Of a stretch of 57,665 bases of DNA, positions 18,107 through 26,975 are shown piece by piece (within the stretch, counting starts at the first letter, position 1; each line of letters begins with the position of its first letter). A program made the position numbers and the translations under genes. The notes below the pieces were generated by a model. That model saw nothing but the letters and a program-made list of their open reading frames with translations. It was not told the DNA's origin and made no database searches. Source of the stretch: an uncultured Eubacteriales bacterium (GTDB lineage: Bacteria > Bacillota > Clostridia > Oscillospirales > CAG-272); NCBI GenBank assembly GCA_934446065.1, contig CAKSDP010000012.1, positions 1 through 57,665 of the forward strand, read 5' to 3'.

Positions 18107-18385
18107 ATAAGCTTTAGCGCATTAATACACATAATGCATTGATCGGAAAGAAGTAGCGAACCGTTATTCCGTACAGAAAGTTGCCGGGTGATGCGAGGCA
18201 TCGGTAAGGCGGGCGTGAATACATTCCGTTAGCAGCGTGCGAAAAACGCACGACGGTGCGGCGCTCCGTTATCGGCGCACGACATTTATGCCTATTGAGG
18301 CTGCACCCGTAAGGCTGCGGCAAAAGCAGAGTGGTATCACGGATCTCACGTCTCTGTATCCTTTTTCGGATACGGAGATTTTTTA
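18107..18385 (+). ncRNA. T-box leader with intrinsic terminator
   Basis: The invariant T-box sequence AGAGTGGTATCACGG lies at 18328-18342, and an AGTA box at 18152-18155. A stem I distal hairpin (GATGC/GCATC) sits near 18190-18202. Just before the ABC importer gene, TCTCTGTATCC (18351-18361) pairs with GGATACGGAGA (18368-18378), followed by TTTTTT: the terminator. Uncharged tRNA should stabilise the antiterminator and turn the operon on. The specifier region reads GCGTGAATACATTCC. TAC at 18220-18222 (Tyr), followed by the usual A, is my best reading; ACA (Thr) one base on is the alternative. I see no TGG there. Confidence 0.88.
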
Positions 18386-18434
18386 TTTGTAAAACGGCGG
18401 CGATGCCGCTTAATCTATAAAGAAAAGAAGGAAT

Positions 18435-19445
18435 ATGAAAATGAAAAAGAAAATCATTGCGACACTTCTTGCCGCACTGACAGTTGCGTCATCCATCTCC
18501 ATGACGTCCTGCGGCAGCACCGACAACAGTGGCAGCGGGGACAACGGCGGCAGCGCTGACAAAAAGTACGTGGTAGGAATTTGTCAGCTTGCAGTTCACC
18601 AGGCACTTGATGCCGCAACGGCAGGCTTCAAGGAAGCACTCACCGAGAAGCTCGGCGACAAAGTTGAGTTCAAGGAGCAGAACGCTGCCGGCGATGCAAA
18701 CACCTGCAACACCATCTGCACACAGCTTGTCTCCGACAAGGTTGACCTCATTCTCGCAAACGCGACCGGTGCTCTTCAGGCAGCGTCCGCAGCAACATCC
18801 GAAATTCCGATCATCGGAACGTCCGTTACTGATTACGCTACCGCGCTTGCCATCTCCGACTGGACCGGCAAGACCGGCAAGAACATCACCGGAACAAGCG
18901 ACCTTGCTCCCCTTGATGAGCAGGCAAACGCTGTTGCTGAGCTGTTCCCTGCTTCTGAGAACAAGAATCTCGGCATAATCTACTGCTCCGGCGAGCCGAA
19001 CTCCCTCTATCAGGTCAACACCATCACCCCTATGTTTGAGAAGCTCGGCTACACGGTCACTCCCTTCTCCTTCTCCGACTCAAACGATGTTGCAGCCGTA
19101 ACTCAGAGCGCTTGCTCGAACAGCGATGTCATCTACATTCCGACCGATAACACCGCCGCTTCCTGCACCGAAGCTATCCGCAACGTTGCAGTTCCCGCAA
19201 AGACCCCGATCTTCGCAGGTGAGGAGAACATCTGCAAGGGCTGCGGTGTTGCGACCCTTTCCATCAGCTACCACGACATCGGCTACAAGGCAGGTGAGAT
19301 GGCATACGAGATCCTTGTAAACGGTGCAGACATCACCACCATGGAGATCGCCACTGCCGCAAAGTTCACCAAGGAGTACAACAAGTCTGTTGCGGATGAG
19401 CTTGGCTTCACCGCTCCCGCAGACTACACTCCCATCGCAGACTAA
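18435..19445 (+). CDS. ABC importer substrate-binding lipoprotein (TrpX type)
   Basis: The 336-residue protein has a lipoprotein signal ending SMTSC (Cys26) and a two-lobed periplasmic-binding fold of the ABC_sub_bind family (VGICQLAVHQALDAATAGFKE; DLILANATGALQAA; GIIYCSGEPNS; YIPTDNTAA). It catches the ligand outside the cell and hands it to the permease encoded next. Relatives are placed with aromatic amino acid uptake because they are often behind tryptophan T-boxes. Here the T-box points rather to tyrosine. GAAAAGAAGGA is upstream. Confidence 0.88.
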   Translation: MKMKKKIIATLLAALTVASSISMTSCGSTDNSGSGDNGGSADKKYVVGICQLAVHQALDAATAGFKEALTEKLGDKVEFKEQNAAGDANTCNTICTQLVSDKVDLILANATGALQAASAATSEIPIIGTSVTDYATALAISDWTGKTGKNITGTSDLAPLDEQANAVAELFPASENKNLGIIYCSGEPNSLYQVNTITPMFEKLGYTVTPFSFSDSNDVAAVTQSACSNSDVIYIPTDNTAASCTEAIRNVAVPAKTPIFAGEENICKGCGVATLSISYHDIGYKAGEMAYEILVNGADITTMEIATAAKFTKEYNKSVADELGFTAPADYTPIAD

Positions 19446-19545
19446 CACGACTAACAAGCATTTCCGCGCTGCGCCGGTCAGTACACTCTGTCCGGCGCTT
19501 CGCCTCATTTCTCAGTGCTAAATTTACAGAATATTCGGAGTTTTT

Positions 19546-20532
19546 ATGATTGCATATCTGTCATCACTTGACTCGCTGAAGCTCCTTCAGAGCTTTCCCG
19601 GAGGCATAGCTCAGGGAATCCTTTGGGGAATAATGGCGCTCGGCGTGTACATCACTTTCCGTCTGCTCGACATTGCCGATCTTACGGTTGACGGATCGTT
19701 CGCGACAGGCGGCGCGGTAACCGTCATGCTCGTTATTGCCGGCATTCCCGCGCCGATAGCGCTTCTCATTGCGACCGCCGCAGGTATTGCCGCAGGTGCG
19801 CTGACCGGCGTACTTCACACCGTTTTCGGTATTCCGGCGATCCTCTCGGGAATCCTCACGCAGTTTGCGCTGTACTCCATAAACCTGCACATAATGGGCA
19901 TGGCTGCAAACAAGGCGCTGAACGTAGACAAGTACAACCTGATCCTCACCTCGAGAAAGATCACCATGGCGATACTCGTCGGACTCGGCATCGCGTTCGT
20001 TATTATCATGATCCTCTACTGGTTCTTCGGCACGGAGCTTGGCTGTGCCGTCCGTGCAACGGGAAACAACCTCTCCATGAGCAAAGCGCAGGGTATTAAC
20101 GTTAATTCCATCAAGGTGCTCGGACTTGCGCTCTCGAACGGACTTGTAGCTCTCTCCGGCGGTCTTATCGCGCAGTATCAGGGATACGCCGACATCAAGA
20201 TGGGACAGGGCGCGATCGTTATCGGGCTTGCTGCAGTCATCATCGGCGAGGTTCTCGGCGAAGCGATCGTCGGACGTCACCTCAATTTCTTCGGCAGACT
20301 TACGTTTGTGGTCATCGGCGGCGTGATATACTATCTCGTAGTAAACCTCGTGCTGTGGCTGCGACTCAACTCAAACGATCTGAAGCTCTTCACGGCGATC
20401 GTCGTGGCGCTGTTCCTTGCCGTTCCGAACCTTCAGACGGCGAGAAAAAGTTCGTTCAGGCGTGCCGGAAAGATCTCGCTCAAACGGAGCACCGAGGATA
20501 CCGCAAAGAAGGAGGAGCAGGACAATGCTTGA
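19546..20532 (+). CDS. ABC importer permease (TrpY type)
   Basis: This 328-residue protein has eight to ten membrane segments and belongs to the BPD_transp_2 (LivH/RbsC-like) permeases. GILWGIMALGVYITFRLLDIADLTVDGSFATGG is typical of the subfamily partnered with ABC_sub_bind proteins; the coupling segment is near GCAVRATGNNLSMSKAQGIN. The gene starts 100 bases after the binding-protein gene and overlaps the ATPase gene by eight bases. Its last 40 residues are a charged cytoplasmic tail. Confidence 0.9.
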   Translation: MIAYLSSLDSLKLLQSFPGGIAQGILWGIMALGVYITFRLLDIADLTVDGSFATGGAVTVMLVIAGIPAPIALLIATAAGIAAGALTGVLHTVFGIPAILSGILTQFALYSINLHIMGMAANKALNVDKYNLILTSRKITMAILVGLGIAFVIIMILYWFFGTELGCAVRATGNNLSMSKAQGINVNSIKVLGLALSNGLVALSGGLIAQYQGYADIKMGQGAIVIGLAAVIIGEVLGEAIVGRHLNFFGRLTFVVIGGVIYYLVVNLVLWLRLNSNDLKLFTAIVVALFLAVPNLQTARKSSFRRAGKISLKRSTEDTAKKEEQDNA

Positions 20533-21316
20533 GATCTCAAACATTCACAAGACGTTCAACCCCGGAACGATCAACGAAAAGCACGCGCTGAACGGCGTGA
20601 ACCTGCATCTCGCTCCCGGTGATTTCGTTACGATCATCGGCGGTAACGGAGCCGGAAAGTCCACGACGCTCAACGCGGTCGCCGGCGTATGGCCGGTAGA
20701 CTCCGGAGCGATCGTGATCGACGGAGTAAACGTCACCGGTATTCCGGAGCACAAACGCGCGTCATATCTCGGCCGCGTATTCCAGGATCCCATGACCGGC
20801 ACGGCTGCTAATATGCAGATCGAAGAAAATCTTGCGCTTGCAGCAAGGCGCGGGCACGCGAGAACGCTCCGCTGGGGCATAACAAAAGCCGAGCGTGAAC
20901 GCTATCACGAGCTTCTGAAGATGCTCGGACTCGGGCTTGAAGACCGCATGACCGCAAAGGTTGGTCTTCTCTCCGGCGGTCAGCGTCAGGCGCTGACGCT
21001 CCTCATGGCGACGCTGAAGCAGCCGAAGCTTCTGCTGCTCGACGAGCACACTGCGGCACTCGATCCCAAGACCGCAGCAAAGGTTCTCGAGATCACCGAC
21101 AAGCTCATAAGCGAGCAGAATCTCACGGCGATGATGGTCACACACAATATGCGCGATGCGATCGCACACGGCAACAGACTCATCATGATGAACGACGGGC
21201 GCGTCATTCTCGACATTTCCGGTGAAGAGAAGAAGAAGCTGACCGTTGAGATACTCCTCGAGAAATTCTCCGAATGCAGCGGCAAGGAATTTGCAAACGA
21301 CCGCGCACTGCTTTAA
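20525..21316 (+). CDS. ABC importer ATPase (TrpZ type)
   Basis: I choose the ATG at 20525, after GAAGGAGGAG, not the far upstream alternative that would overlap the permease by more than 100 bases. The 263-residue protein has Walker A GGNGAGKST, Q-loop VFQDP, a signature LLSGGQRQAL, Walker B LLLLDEHTAALD and the switch His in MMVTHNMRDA. It powers the permease encoded before it. The three genes form one operon behind the T-box and end at a strong terminator. Confidence 0.93.
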   Translation: MLEISNIHKTFNPGTINEKHALNGVNLHLAPGDFVTIIGGNGAGKSTTLNAVAGVWPVDSGAIVIDGVNVTGIPEHKRASYLGRVFQDPMTGTAANMQIEENLALAARRGHARTLRWGITKAERERYHELLKMLGLGLEDRMTAKVGLLSGGQRQALTLLMATLKQPKLLLLDEHTAALDPKTAAKVLEITDKLISEQNLTAMMVTHNMRDAIAHGNRLIMMNDGRVILDISGEEKKKLTVEILLEKFSECSGKEFANDRALL

Positions 21317-21322
21317 GTTACA

Positions 21323-21356
21323 AAAAGATCCCGGCTATAAGCCGGGATCTTTTATT
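21323..21356. terminator. bidirectional intrinsic terminator
   Basis: AAAAGATCCCGGC (21323-21335) and GCCGGGATCTTTT (21341-21353) form a 13-base-pair stem with loop TATAA, ending the importer operon and the convergent lipid-kinase gene. Confidence 0.9.
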
Positions 21357-21363
21357 TTTTGCC

Positions 21364-22242
21364 TCACTGCATCATGGGAGCGGGAACTTCTGCCGCTGTG
21401 AGGCTGCATTTTATTATGTTCGGGATCGTTTCGCCGTCGATCTGGAGAGGTGTCGGACGGTCATATTCTACGGTGATGCTTCTTCCGGAGTGAACGACGA
21501 CGTGCTTTTTATACTCCACGTGCTCGCCGGAGAACACCGATGGAAACATCTTGAGCGTGCGAAGCTTTCCTGCATTGTACATGACCATAACGGACACATT
21601 GCCGTCGCCGAGCCTGTTCTGATTCGGTGTCGGCATCATTCCGCCGCCGTAATAGCGGCCGTTCATCATCGGTGCGAGCCACACCTTTTCGTATGTATAC
21701 CGAACGCCGTCAACCGTTATCACGGCGTTCGCCGGATGGTAGTAGAACAGCAGTCCCTTTATCGCAATGGAGGTGTAGTTTATCTTCTTTGCGCTCTCCT
21801 CGCGCATTCTGTCCCCCACCTCGCAGCAGTATCCGTCAATTCCGAAGCCGACACCGTTCAGCACCTTGAACTGCTCGCCGTTCACTTCAGCTGTCGGGAG
21901 ATTTTGTATGTATTTGTTCACGCAGACCGGACCGTCGCCTTTCTTTCGTCCGAGATCGTGCCAGAATTCGTTGCCGCTGCCCGCCGCATAATAATAAACA
22001 TCGCACGGGAACAATAGCTTATCCGTGTCGTTTATAAAACGATTCAGCGTGCCGTCGCCGCCCGCAACGAGCAGCCGCTCGTCCGGTTCAAGCCCCGATA
22101 CGAACTCCGCATAGTCTGATATCTTCGTCATATCGGTATACGACACCTCATCCCCCTTAAGGATGTCTCCGAGACGCTCCGCCTCTTCCTTGCCTCTGCC
22201 GTTTCCTGCGAGCGGATTATAGATAACGCTGTACTTTGCCAT
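21364..22242 (-). CDS. diacylglycerol-kinase-family lipid kinase
   Basis: The start is taken at the ATG at 22242, about ten bases after AAAGGA; one at 22254 lies too close to that site. The 292-residue protein has YNPLAGNGRG and the nucleotide-binding GGDGTLNRF motif of DAGK_cat enzymes, with AGSGNEF following. Such proteins phosphorylate diacylglycerol or a related lipid at the membrane surface. It is the last gene of a five-gene unit headed by the ABC exporter pair. Confidence 0.88.
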   Translation of the reverse strand: MAKYSVIYNPLAGNGRGKEEAERLGDILKGDEVSYTDMTKISDYAEFVSGLEPDERLLVAGGDGTLNRFINDTDKLLFPCDVYYYAAGSGNEFWHDLGRKKGDGPVCVNKYIQNLPTAEVNGEQFKVLNGVGFGIDGYCCEVGDRMREESAKKINYTSIAIKGLLFYYHPANAVITVDGVRYTYEKVWLAPMMNGRYYGGGMMPTPNQNRLGDGNVSVMVMYNAGKLRTLKMFPSVFSGEHVEYKKHVVVHSGRSITVEYDRPTPLQIDGETIPNIIKCSLTAAEVPAPMMQ

Positions 22243-22260
22243 ATTTTCTTTCATCCTTTC

Positions 22261-22503
22261 TCAGTTTTTCTCTTTTTTATCTTCATCCGATTCGGCGTGT
22301 CTGCGGTAAAGCGCCATAATGAGCAGGACCATGCTGCAAACGGTTCCTGCTACACACACGCCGATCAGGATATATCTGACAATACGGAATATCGCGAGCG
22401 GGCAGACGATAAGCAGAACCGCTGCCGCCGCGAAGATCACTGCGGCAATCGCCGATGTAAGTATACCGAATCACGTTATGAATTCAACGAATTTCTCGAT
22501 CAT
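22261..22503 (-). pseudogene. small membrane protein interrupted by an in-frame TGA
   Basis: From the ATG at 22503, which shares ATGA with the stop of the gene before it, ten codons read MIEKFVEFIT. Then TGA (22473-22471) interrupts the frame. The same frame continues for 69 codons, with two strong membrane segments (SAIAAVIFAAAAVLLIVC and LIGVCVAGTVCSMVLLIMAL) and a charged tail ending EDKKEKN. Eighty codons with one stop and a coupled start suggest a recent nonsense change, perhaps TGG to TGA, or a sequencing error. Re-initiation at a later GTG is possible. I do not recognise the family. Confidence 0.65.
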
Positions 22504-23204
22504 GCCGCCTCTCCTTCGGATACATCCGCCGCGCTGTCCACGAACACCATGTTCGAGAATATCGCGGTCATTCTGTCGTTGCCGAATCGCTCGTCGAGCA
22601 GGCGATCGATACGGTTTTCGGCGAGACGCCCCTCAATTCTTCCCTGCCAGCGGAGAACCGCTGCTGCCGTCACGCAGAGATTCACCACCATAAACACGGT
22701 CGCGGCCGCACATATTACGCGCGCAACCTTCCCCTCGGGGACATCCTGCAATCTCACTATGATCGGGAAGAACAGCTTCACGAAAAGCACACCGAGGACG
22801 CCCCATATGAGCGTCATCTGAAGTGTTATTCTGCCGTGCAGATTCAGAAGATGATCGCTGTAATCCCACGAGCGCGAGCCGAACACGTACTCCTGAAACA
22901 CGCTTGCGATATACTCCACGACCGAGCCGATCACGGCGTACACGCCGAACTGCACAAAAAACGGCTTTTTATCGATGAAGCAGGCGACCGTAAACATCGT
23001 AACTCCGCCGATCCCGTAGACTATGCAGAACGGTCCCCAGACGGTGGCGGAGTGATTCTCCCAATGACCCACGAGAATTATCCGCCAAAGTCCTTCGAGA
23101 ACGAATCCCGCGATACTGCCGAGGAAGAACAGCCAAAAAAGCGTTGTATATCTCAGCCGTCTGTCAAGCTTGAACTCAAATTTGTCTGTATCTAAAAGTT
23201 TCAT
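22500..23204 (-). CDS. CmpB-type putative ABC transporter permease
   Basis: The 234-residue protein has about five membrane segments. FWLFFLGSIAGFVLEGLWR, the HWENHSATVWGPFCIVYGIG segment and the FGSRSWDYSDHLLNLHGRI segment are typical of the ABC_trans_CmpB (DUF1113) family, whose function is unproven despite the name. It sits two bases after the second ABC exporter subunit and is coupled to the broken small membrane gene after it. An accessory role at the membrane is an inference from the operon. Confidence 0.8.
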   Translation of the reverse strand: MKLLDTDKFEFKLDRRLRYTTLFWLFFLGSIAGFVLEGLWRIILVGHWENHSATVWGPFCIVYGIGGVTMFTVACFIDKKPFFVQFGVYAVIGSVVEYIASVFQEYVFGSRSWDYSDHLLNLHGRITLQMTLIWGVLGVLFVKLFFPIIVRLQDVPEGKVARVICAAATVFMVVNLCVTAAAVLRWQGRIEGRLAENRIDRLLDERFGNDRMTAIFSNMVFVDSAADVSEGEAA

Positions 23205-23206
23205 AT

Positions 23207-25012
23207 TTACGACGCCTTTTCAAACTGGCTGTTATACAGCTCTGCATAGAATCCGCCGCGTGCAAGCAGCTCCTCGTGATCTCCCTGCTCTATGACGTTG
23301 CCGTCCTTCAGGACAAGGATCAGGTCGGCATTCTTGATAGTTGACAGCCTGTGCGCGATAACAAAGCTCGTTCGGTCGCTCGTGAGGCTGTCCATCGCCC
23401 GCTGTGCGGTAAGCTCGGTGCGAGTATCGACGGAGGATGTAGCCTCGTCGAGGATCAGCATCGGGCTGTTCTTTATCATGGCGCGGGCGATCGTAAAGAG
23501 CTGCTTCTGACCTGCGGAAATGCTCGTATTCTCGTCGAGCACGGTGTCAAGCCCGTGCGGCAGCGACAGCACGAAATCCTCGATACCGCAGGCGCGGCAG
23601 GCACGGAGAAGCTCGTCATCCGTGACGCTCTCCTTGTTGTACACAAGATTCTCGCGGACAGTGCCGCCGAACAGCCATGTGTCCTGAAGCACCATCGCAA
23701 ACATATCGTGCAGATTTTCACGAGAAAGCTCGTCTGTCGGAACGCCGTCGATCGTGATCTTTCCGCCGTTCAGCTCATAAAAGCGCATAAGCAGATTTAC
23801 AATTGTAGTCTTTCCGGCACCTGTGGGACCGACGATCGCAACCTTCTCGCCCGGCTTTATGTCGGCGGAGAAGTCTTTTATTACTATTTTATCGGGATCG
23901 TCGGAGTATCCGAACGACACGTGATCGAACTTCACTGCGCCGTGCACATCGCTGAGCGGAATTACGCGGTCGCCGCCGGGGTCAAGCTCGTCCTCGCTGA
24001 GAAAATCAAATATCCGCTTACCGGATGCCGCCGCCATCTGAACGTTCGTCATTCCCTGCGCGATCTGTGTGAGCGGCGAGGTAAACAGGCGCACGTACAT
24101 TATGAACGCGACGATCACGGAAAACTCAATCTTGCCGCTTATCGCGAGAGAGGAGCCGTACACGCATACCGCCACGTATCCGAGGTTTCCGACAAACGTC
24201 ATGAGCGGCTGCATTATTCCGGACAGGAACTGCGCACGCTTATTCGCTCTGTAAACGTCCTCGTTCATGCGGCTGAAATTCTCCTTCATGCCGCGCTCGG
24301 CACGGGATATACGCACGACCGCGTGACCGGTGTACATCTCCTCGATATATCCGTTGAGCGTACCGAGGGTTGACTGCTGTGCGGTGAAATAGCGCTGCGA
24401 GCGTCCCATGATCACCGCCATGAGCGCAAAGCCGACAAGAGTCGAAAGGATCGCCATGACACTCATACGCCACTCTGTCGCAAACATCATTATAATACAG
24501 CCGACAAACTGCGCGACCGCCGAGATGATCGTCGGCAGGCTGTTCGAGAGCGCCTGCGAGAGCGTCTGAACGTCGTTTGTCATACGGCTGAGTATATCGC
24601 CGGAGCTTTTGCCGTCGTATGCCTTCAGCGGGACATTGTTGATCTTGCGGCTCATGTCGCTGCGCAGATCCTTTGCGACGCGAAGCGTTACGCTGCACAT
24701 TATAAAATGCTGCAGGAATCCGCAGACGGCGCTCGCCGCGAATATCGCGATCAGCCGCACGCCGATCCGTCCGACCTCTGCCATATCTATCTCGGTCATG
24801 ATACCGGCGGTGATCACGCTGACTATCTCTGATATTCTGTTTGGGCTGATGATCGTAAATATCGCGCTCAGCGCTGCAAGCACAAGCGCCACTATCGCCG
24901 GGATCATTGTTTTTCCGGAGTGATTAAGCAGCTTTTTTGTCGTGTCGCCGACATTCGCCTTTTCGGCGGGAACGCCGCGTCCGCCGAATCCTCTTCCCAT
25001 ATGTCCGTTCAT
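23207..25012 (-). CDS. ABC exporter half-transporter, catalytically complete subunit
   Basis: This 601-residue protein fuses six membrane helices (about 30-320) to an ATPase domain (about 360-595). The ATPase has Walker A GPTGAGKTT, Walker B MLILDEATSSVD with the catalytic Glu, and the switch His in FVIAHRLSTI. The signature is SAGQKQ rather than SGGQ. The N-terminus is Gly-rich. The upstream gene encodes the partner with a defective site, so the two form an asymmetric type IV exporter of the TM287/288 or BmrCD kind. The substrate is probably a drug, lipid or peptide. Confidence 0.93.
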   Translation of the reverse strand: MNGHMGRGFGGRGVPAEKANVGDTTKKLLNHSGKTMIPAIVALVLAALSAIFTIISPNRISEIVSVITAGIMTEIDMAEVGRIGVRLIAIFAASAVCGFLQHFIMCSVTLRVAKDLRSDMSRKINNVPLKAYDGKSSGDILSRMTNDVQTLSQALSNSLPTIISAVAQFVGCIIMMFATEWRMSVMAILSTLVGFALMAVIMGRSQRYFTAQQSTLGTLNGYIEEMYTGHAVVRISRAERGMKENFSRMNEDVYRANKRAQFLSGIMQPLMTFVGNLGYVAVCVYGSSLAISGKIEFSVIVAFIMYVRLFTSPLTQIAQGMTNVQMAAASGKRIFDFLSEDELDPGGDRVIPLSDVHGAVKFDHVSFGYSDDPDKIVIKDFSADIKPGEKVAIVGPTGAGKTTIVNLLMRFYELNGGKITIDGVPTDELSRENLHDMFAMVLQDTWLFGGTVRENLVYNKESVTDDELLRACRACGIEDFVLSLPHGLDTVLDENTSISAGQKQLFTIARAMIKNSPMLILDEATSSVDTRTELTAQRAMDSLTSDRTSFVIAHRLSTIKNADLILVLKDGNVIEQGDHEELLARGGFYAELYNSQFEKAS

Positions 25013-25014
25013 AT

Positions 25015-26799
25015 TTACGCCAGTCCTTTCTCGCCTGCGGACTCTCCAAGCTCCGACTCGGAGAGCTGCGACAGCGCAATTTCTCGGTATACATCGCAGT
25101 TTTTCATAAGCTCGTCATGTGTGCCGATCCCGACAGCCTCGCCGTGATCGAGCACGACGATCCTGTCGGCGTGCCGTATCGTACCGATACGCTGTGCGAC
25201 GATCACAAGCGTTGTGCCCGCAAGCTCATCGTGAAGTCCCGCGCGAAGCTGTGAATCCGTCTTATAGTCAAGCGCCGAGAACGAATCGTCAAACAGAAGG
25301 ATCTCCGGCTTTCTTGCAAGTGCGCGGGCAATCGAAAGGCGCTGCTTCTGTCCTCCGGACACATTTGTTGCGCCCTGCTCGATGTTCTGACCAAGCCCGT
25401 CGGGCATATTCTCGACAAAATCGGACGCGCGGGCGAGCGAGAGCGCCTGCCATACATTTTCGTCCGAACGGACGGCATCGCTTTCGCCGAAATTCACGTT
25501 GTCGCGCACGCTTCCGGAAAAGAGCACGGCTCGCTGTGTAACGTAGCCGAGCTTGTCGTACAGTGCGTCAAAGGAATAATCCTTAACGTTGACACCGTCG
25601 ACTAAAACCTCGCCAGCCGTAGCGTCGTAGAATCTCGCTATGAGCTGGACAAGAGTGGTTTTTCCGCATCCGGTAGCGCCGATAAACGCGATCGTTTCGC
25701 CGCGTCCTACCCTGAATGAGATGTTTTTAAGCGTGTCACTTGCGGCATCGGGATATCTGAATGAAACGTTACGGAACTCGACCGTACCGATCTCGGGAGC
25801 ATCCGCAGCCGTTCCGGGAATGACGCTCGGCTTTGATGCGAGCACCTCGTTTATACGGTCCGCGGAGACCTGTGCCGCCGGCAGCATCATGAATATCATG
25901 ACTATCATCATAAGCGACATAATGACATACGTCGCATACGTGCTGAACACAACGATATCGGAGAAAAGCGTCATACGCGACATCGCCTCCGCCGCAGGAA
26001 TATTGCCGATGAGGCGCGTGCCGAGCCAGTATATCCCGAGCGACAAAACGTTCATCGCAAGTGTGAGCGACGGCATCATAACGGAAAACGTGCGCTGGTT
26101 GAACAGCTGCGTTCTGTACAGATCGGTATTTGCACGGTCGAACTTTTCGTTCTGATAGTCCTCGGCGTTATATGCATGAACGACTCTGATTCCGCTGATG
26201 TTCTCGCGGGCGAGACTGTTGATCTCGTCCATCATGCGCTGCACGCGCTTGAATCGCGGAAGCAGCAGAAACAGGATCGAGAGCATCATCACAAGCAGGA
26301 AAACGACGATCGCTCCGGTAAACAGCGAGAGCTGCCAGCTCTTCCCGATGATCTTCATGACCGCCCAAACCGCCATCACCGGCGCTTTCACGAGGATCTG
26401 AAGTCCCATCGCAATGAGCATCTGTATCTGTGTTACGTCGTTTGTCGTACGGACAATGAGGCTCGGCACGGAAAAGCGGTTCATCTCCTGCTCACCGAGG
26501 TCGGCTACGGTTCCGAAAATGCGGTCGCGCAGCGTATAGCTGAAGCCGGCGGCAACGCTCGACATGAGATAGCCGCAGATCACGGCAAGGCCCATGCTCG
26601 CAACTGCGCATCCGAGCATTTTGGCGCCGACGAGCCAGATCTCGGACGCGTCGCTGCCCGCCGTCTGCACGAGCATCGTAAGTCTGCTCATGAAATCCGG
26701 CAGCGTCAGGTCGAAATATATCTGCCCGAGTATCAGCACCACTGCCGCAAGCGCCATGAGCACTTCTTTTTTCCTCATATTTCTGATCAGCTTTAACAT
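25015..26799 (-). CDS. ABC exporter half-transporter, degenerate-site subunit
   Basis: I start at the ATG at 26799, eight bases after GGAAGG; this gives 594 residues beginning MLKLIRNMRKKEVLM. Six membrane helices precede the ATPase with Walker A GATGCGKTT and signature VSGGQKQR. Walker B is ILLFDDSFSALD, with Asp where the catalytic Glu should be, and the switch reads VIVAQRIGTI, with Gln for His. These two changes mark the degenerate half of heterodimeric exporters. It is the first gene of the operon that runs to the lipid kinase at 21364. Confidence 0.93.
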   Translation of the reverse strand: MLKLIRNMRKKEVLMALAAVVLILGQIYFDLTLPDFMSRLTMLVQTAGSDASEIWLVGAKMLGCAVASMGLAVICGYLMSSVAAGFSYTLRDRIFGTVADLGEQEMNRFSVPSLIVRTTNDVTQIQMLIAMGLQILVKAPVMAVWAVMKIIGKSWQLSLFTGAIVVFLLVMMLSILFLLLPRFKRVQRMMDEINSLARENISGIRVVHAYNAEDYQNEKFDRANTDLYRTQLFNQRTFSVMMPSLTLAMNVLSLGIYWLGTRLIGNIPAAEAMSRMTLFSDIVVFSTYATYVIMSLMMIVMIFMMLPAAQVSADRINEVLASKPSVIPGTAADAPEIGTVEFRNVSFRYPDAASDTLKNISFRVGRGETIAFIGATGCGKTTLVQLIARFYDATAGEVLVDGVNVKDYSFDALYDKLGYVTQRAVLFSGSVRDNVNFGESDAVRSDENVWQALSLARASDFVENMPDGLGQNIEQGATNVSGGQKQRLSIARALARKPEILLFDDSFSALDYKTDSQLRAGLHDELAGTTLVIVAQRIGTIRHADRIVVLDHGEAVGIGTHDELMKNCDVYREIALSQLSESELGESAGEKGLA

Positions 26800-26840
26800 C
26801 TTGTATGCCTTCCGTTTTTTCTTTATGATTTCCAAGCATA

Positions 26841-26898
26841 CACTATTATAAACTGCGATCTGCAACTCTTTGTCAACCGAACATCAACATTTGTTGAT
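26841..26898 (-). promoter_or_regulatory. promoter region with palindromic operator candidate
   Basis: Upstream of the exporter operon, on the minus strand, a TATAAT (about 26850-26845) is preceded by TTGACA at a long spacing of 20 bases. Just upstream lies the palindrome ATCAACA-TT-TGTTGAT (26883-26898). It could be an operator for a MarR-like regulator or for the neighbouring response regulator; neither is shown. Confidence 0.45.
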
Positions 26899-26926
26899 AT
26901 TTGTCGAAACAGCTCGTAAAGGCATC

Positions 26927-26960
26927 AAAAAACTGCCGTGCGGAAGCACGACAGCTCTTT
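26927..26960 (-). terminator. terminator of the two-component system
   Basis: CTGCCGTGC (26933-26941) and GCACGACAG (26946-26954) form a nine-pair stem around GGAA. On the minus strand it is followed by TTTTTT, ending the histidine kinase gene. Confidence 0.8.
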
Positions 26961-26975
26961 TTTCGTATTGTGTTA

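Noticed and set aside
18220..18223. Tryptophan specifier in the T-box
   Set aside because: No TGG lies in the GTGAA-proximal position; TAC or ACA are the only sensible readings.
22471..22473. TGA read as tryptophan
   Set aside because: Many genes in the window end in TGA with a new start overlapping it, so a recoded genome is unlikely.
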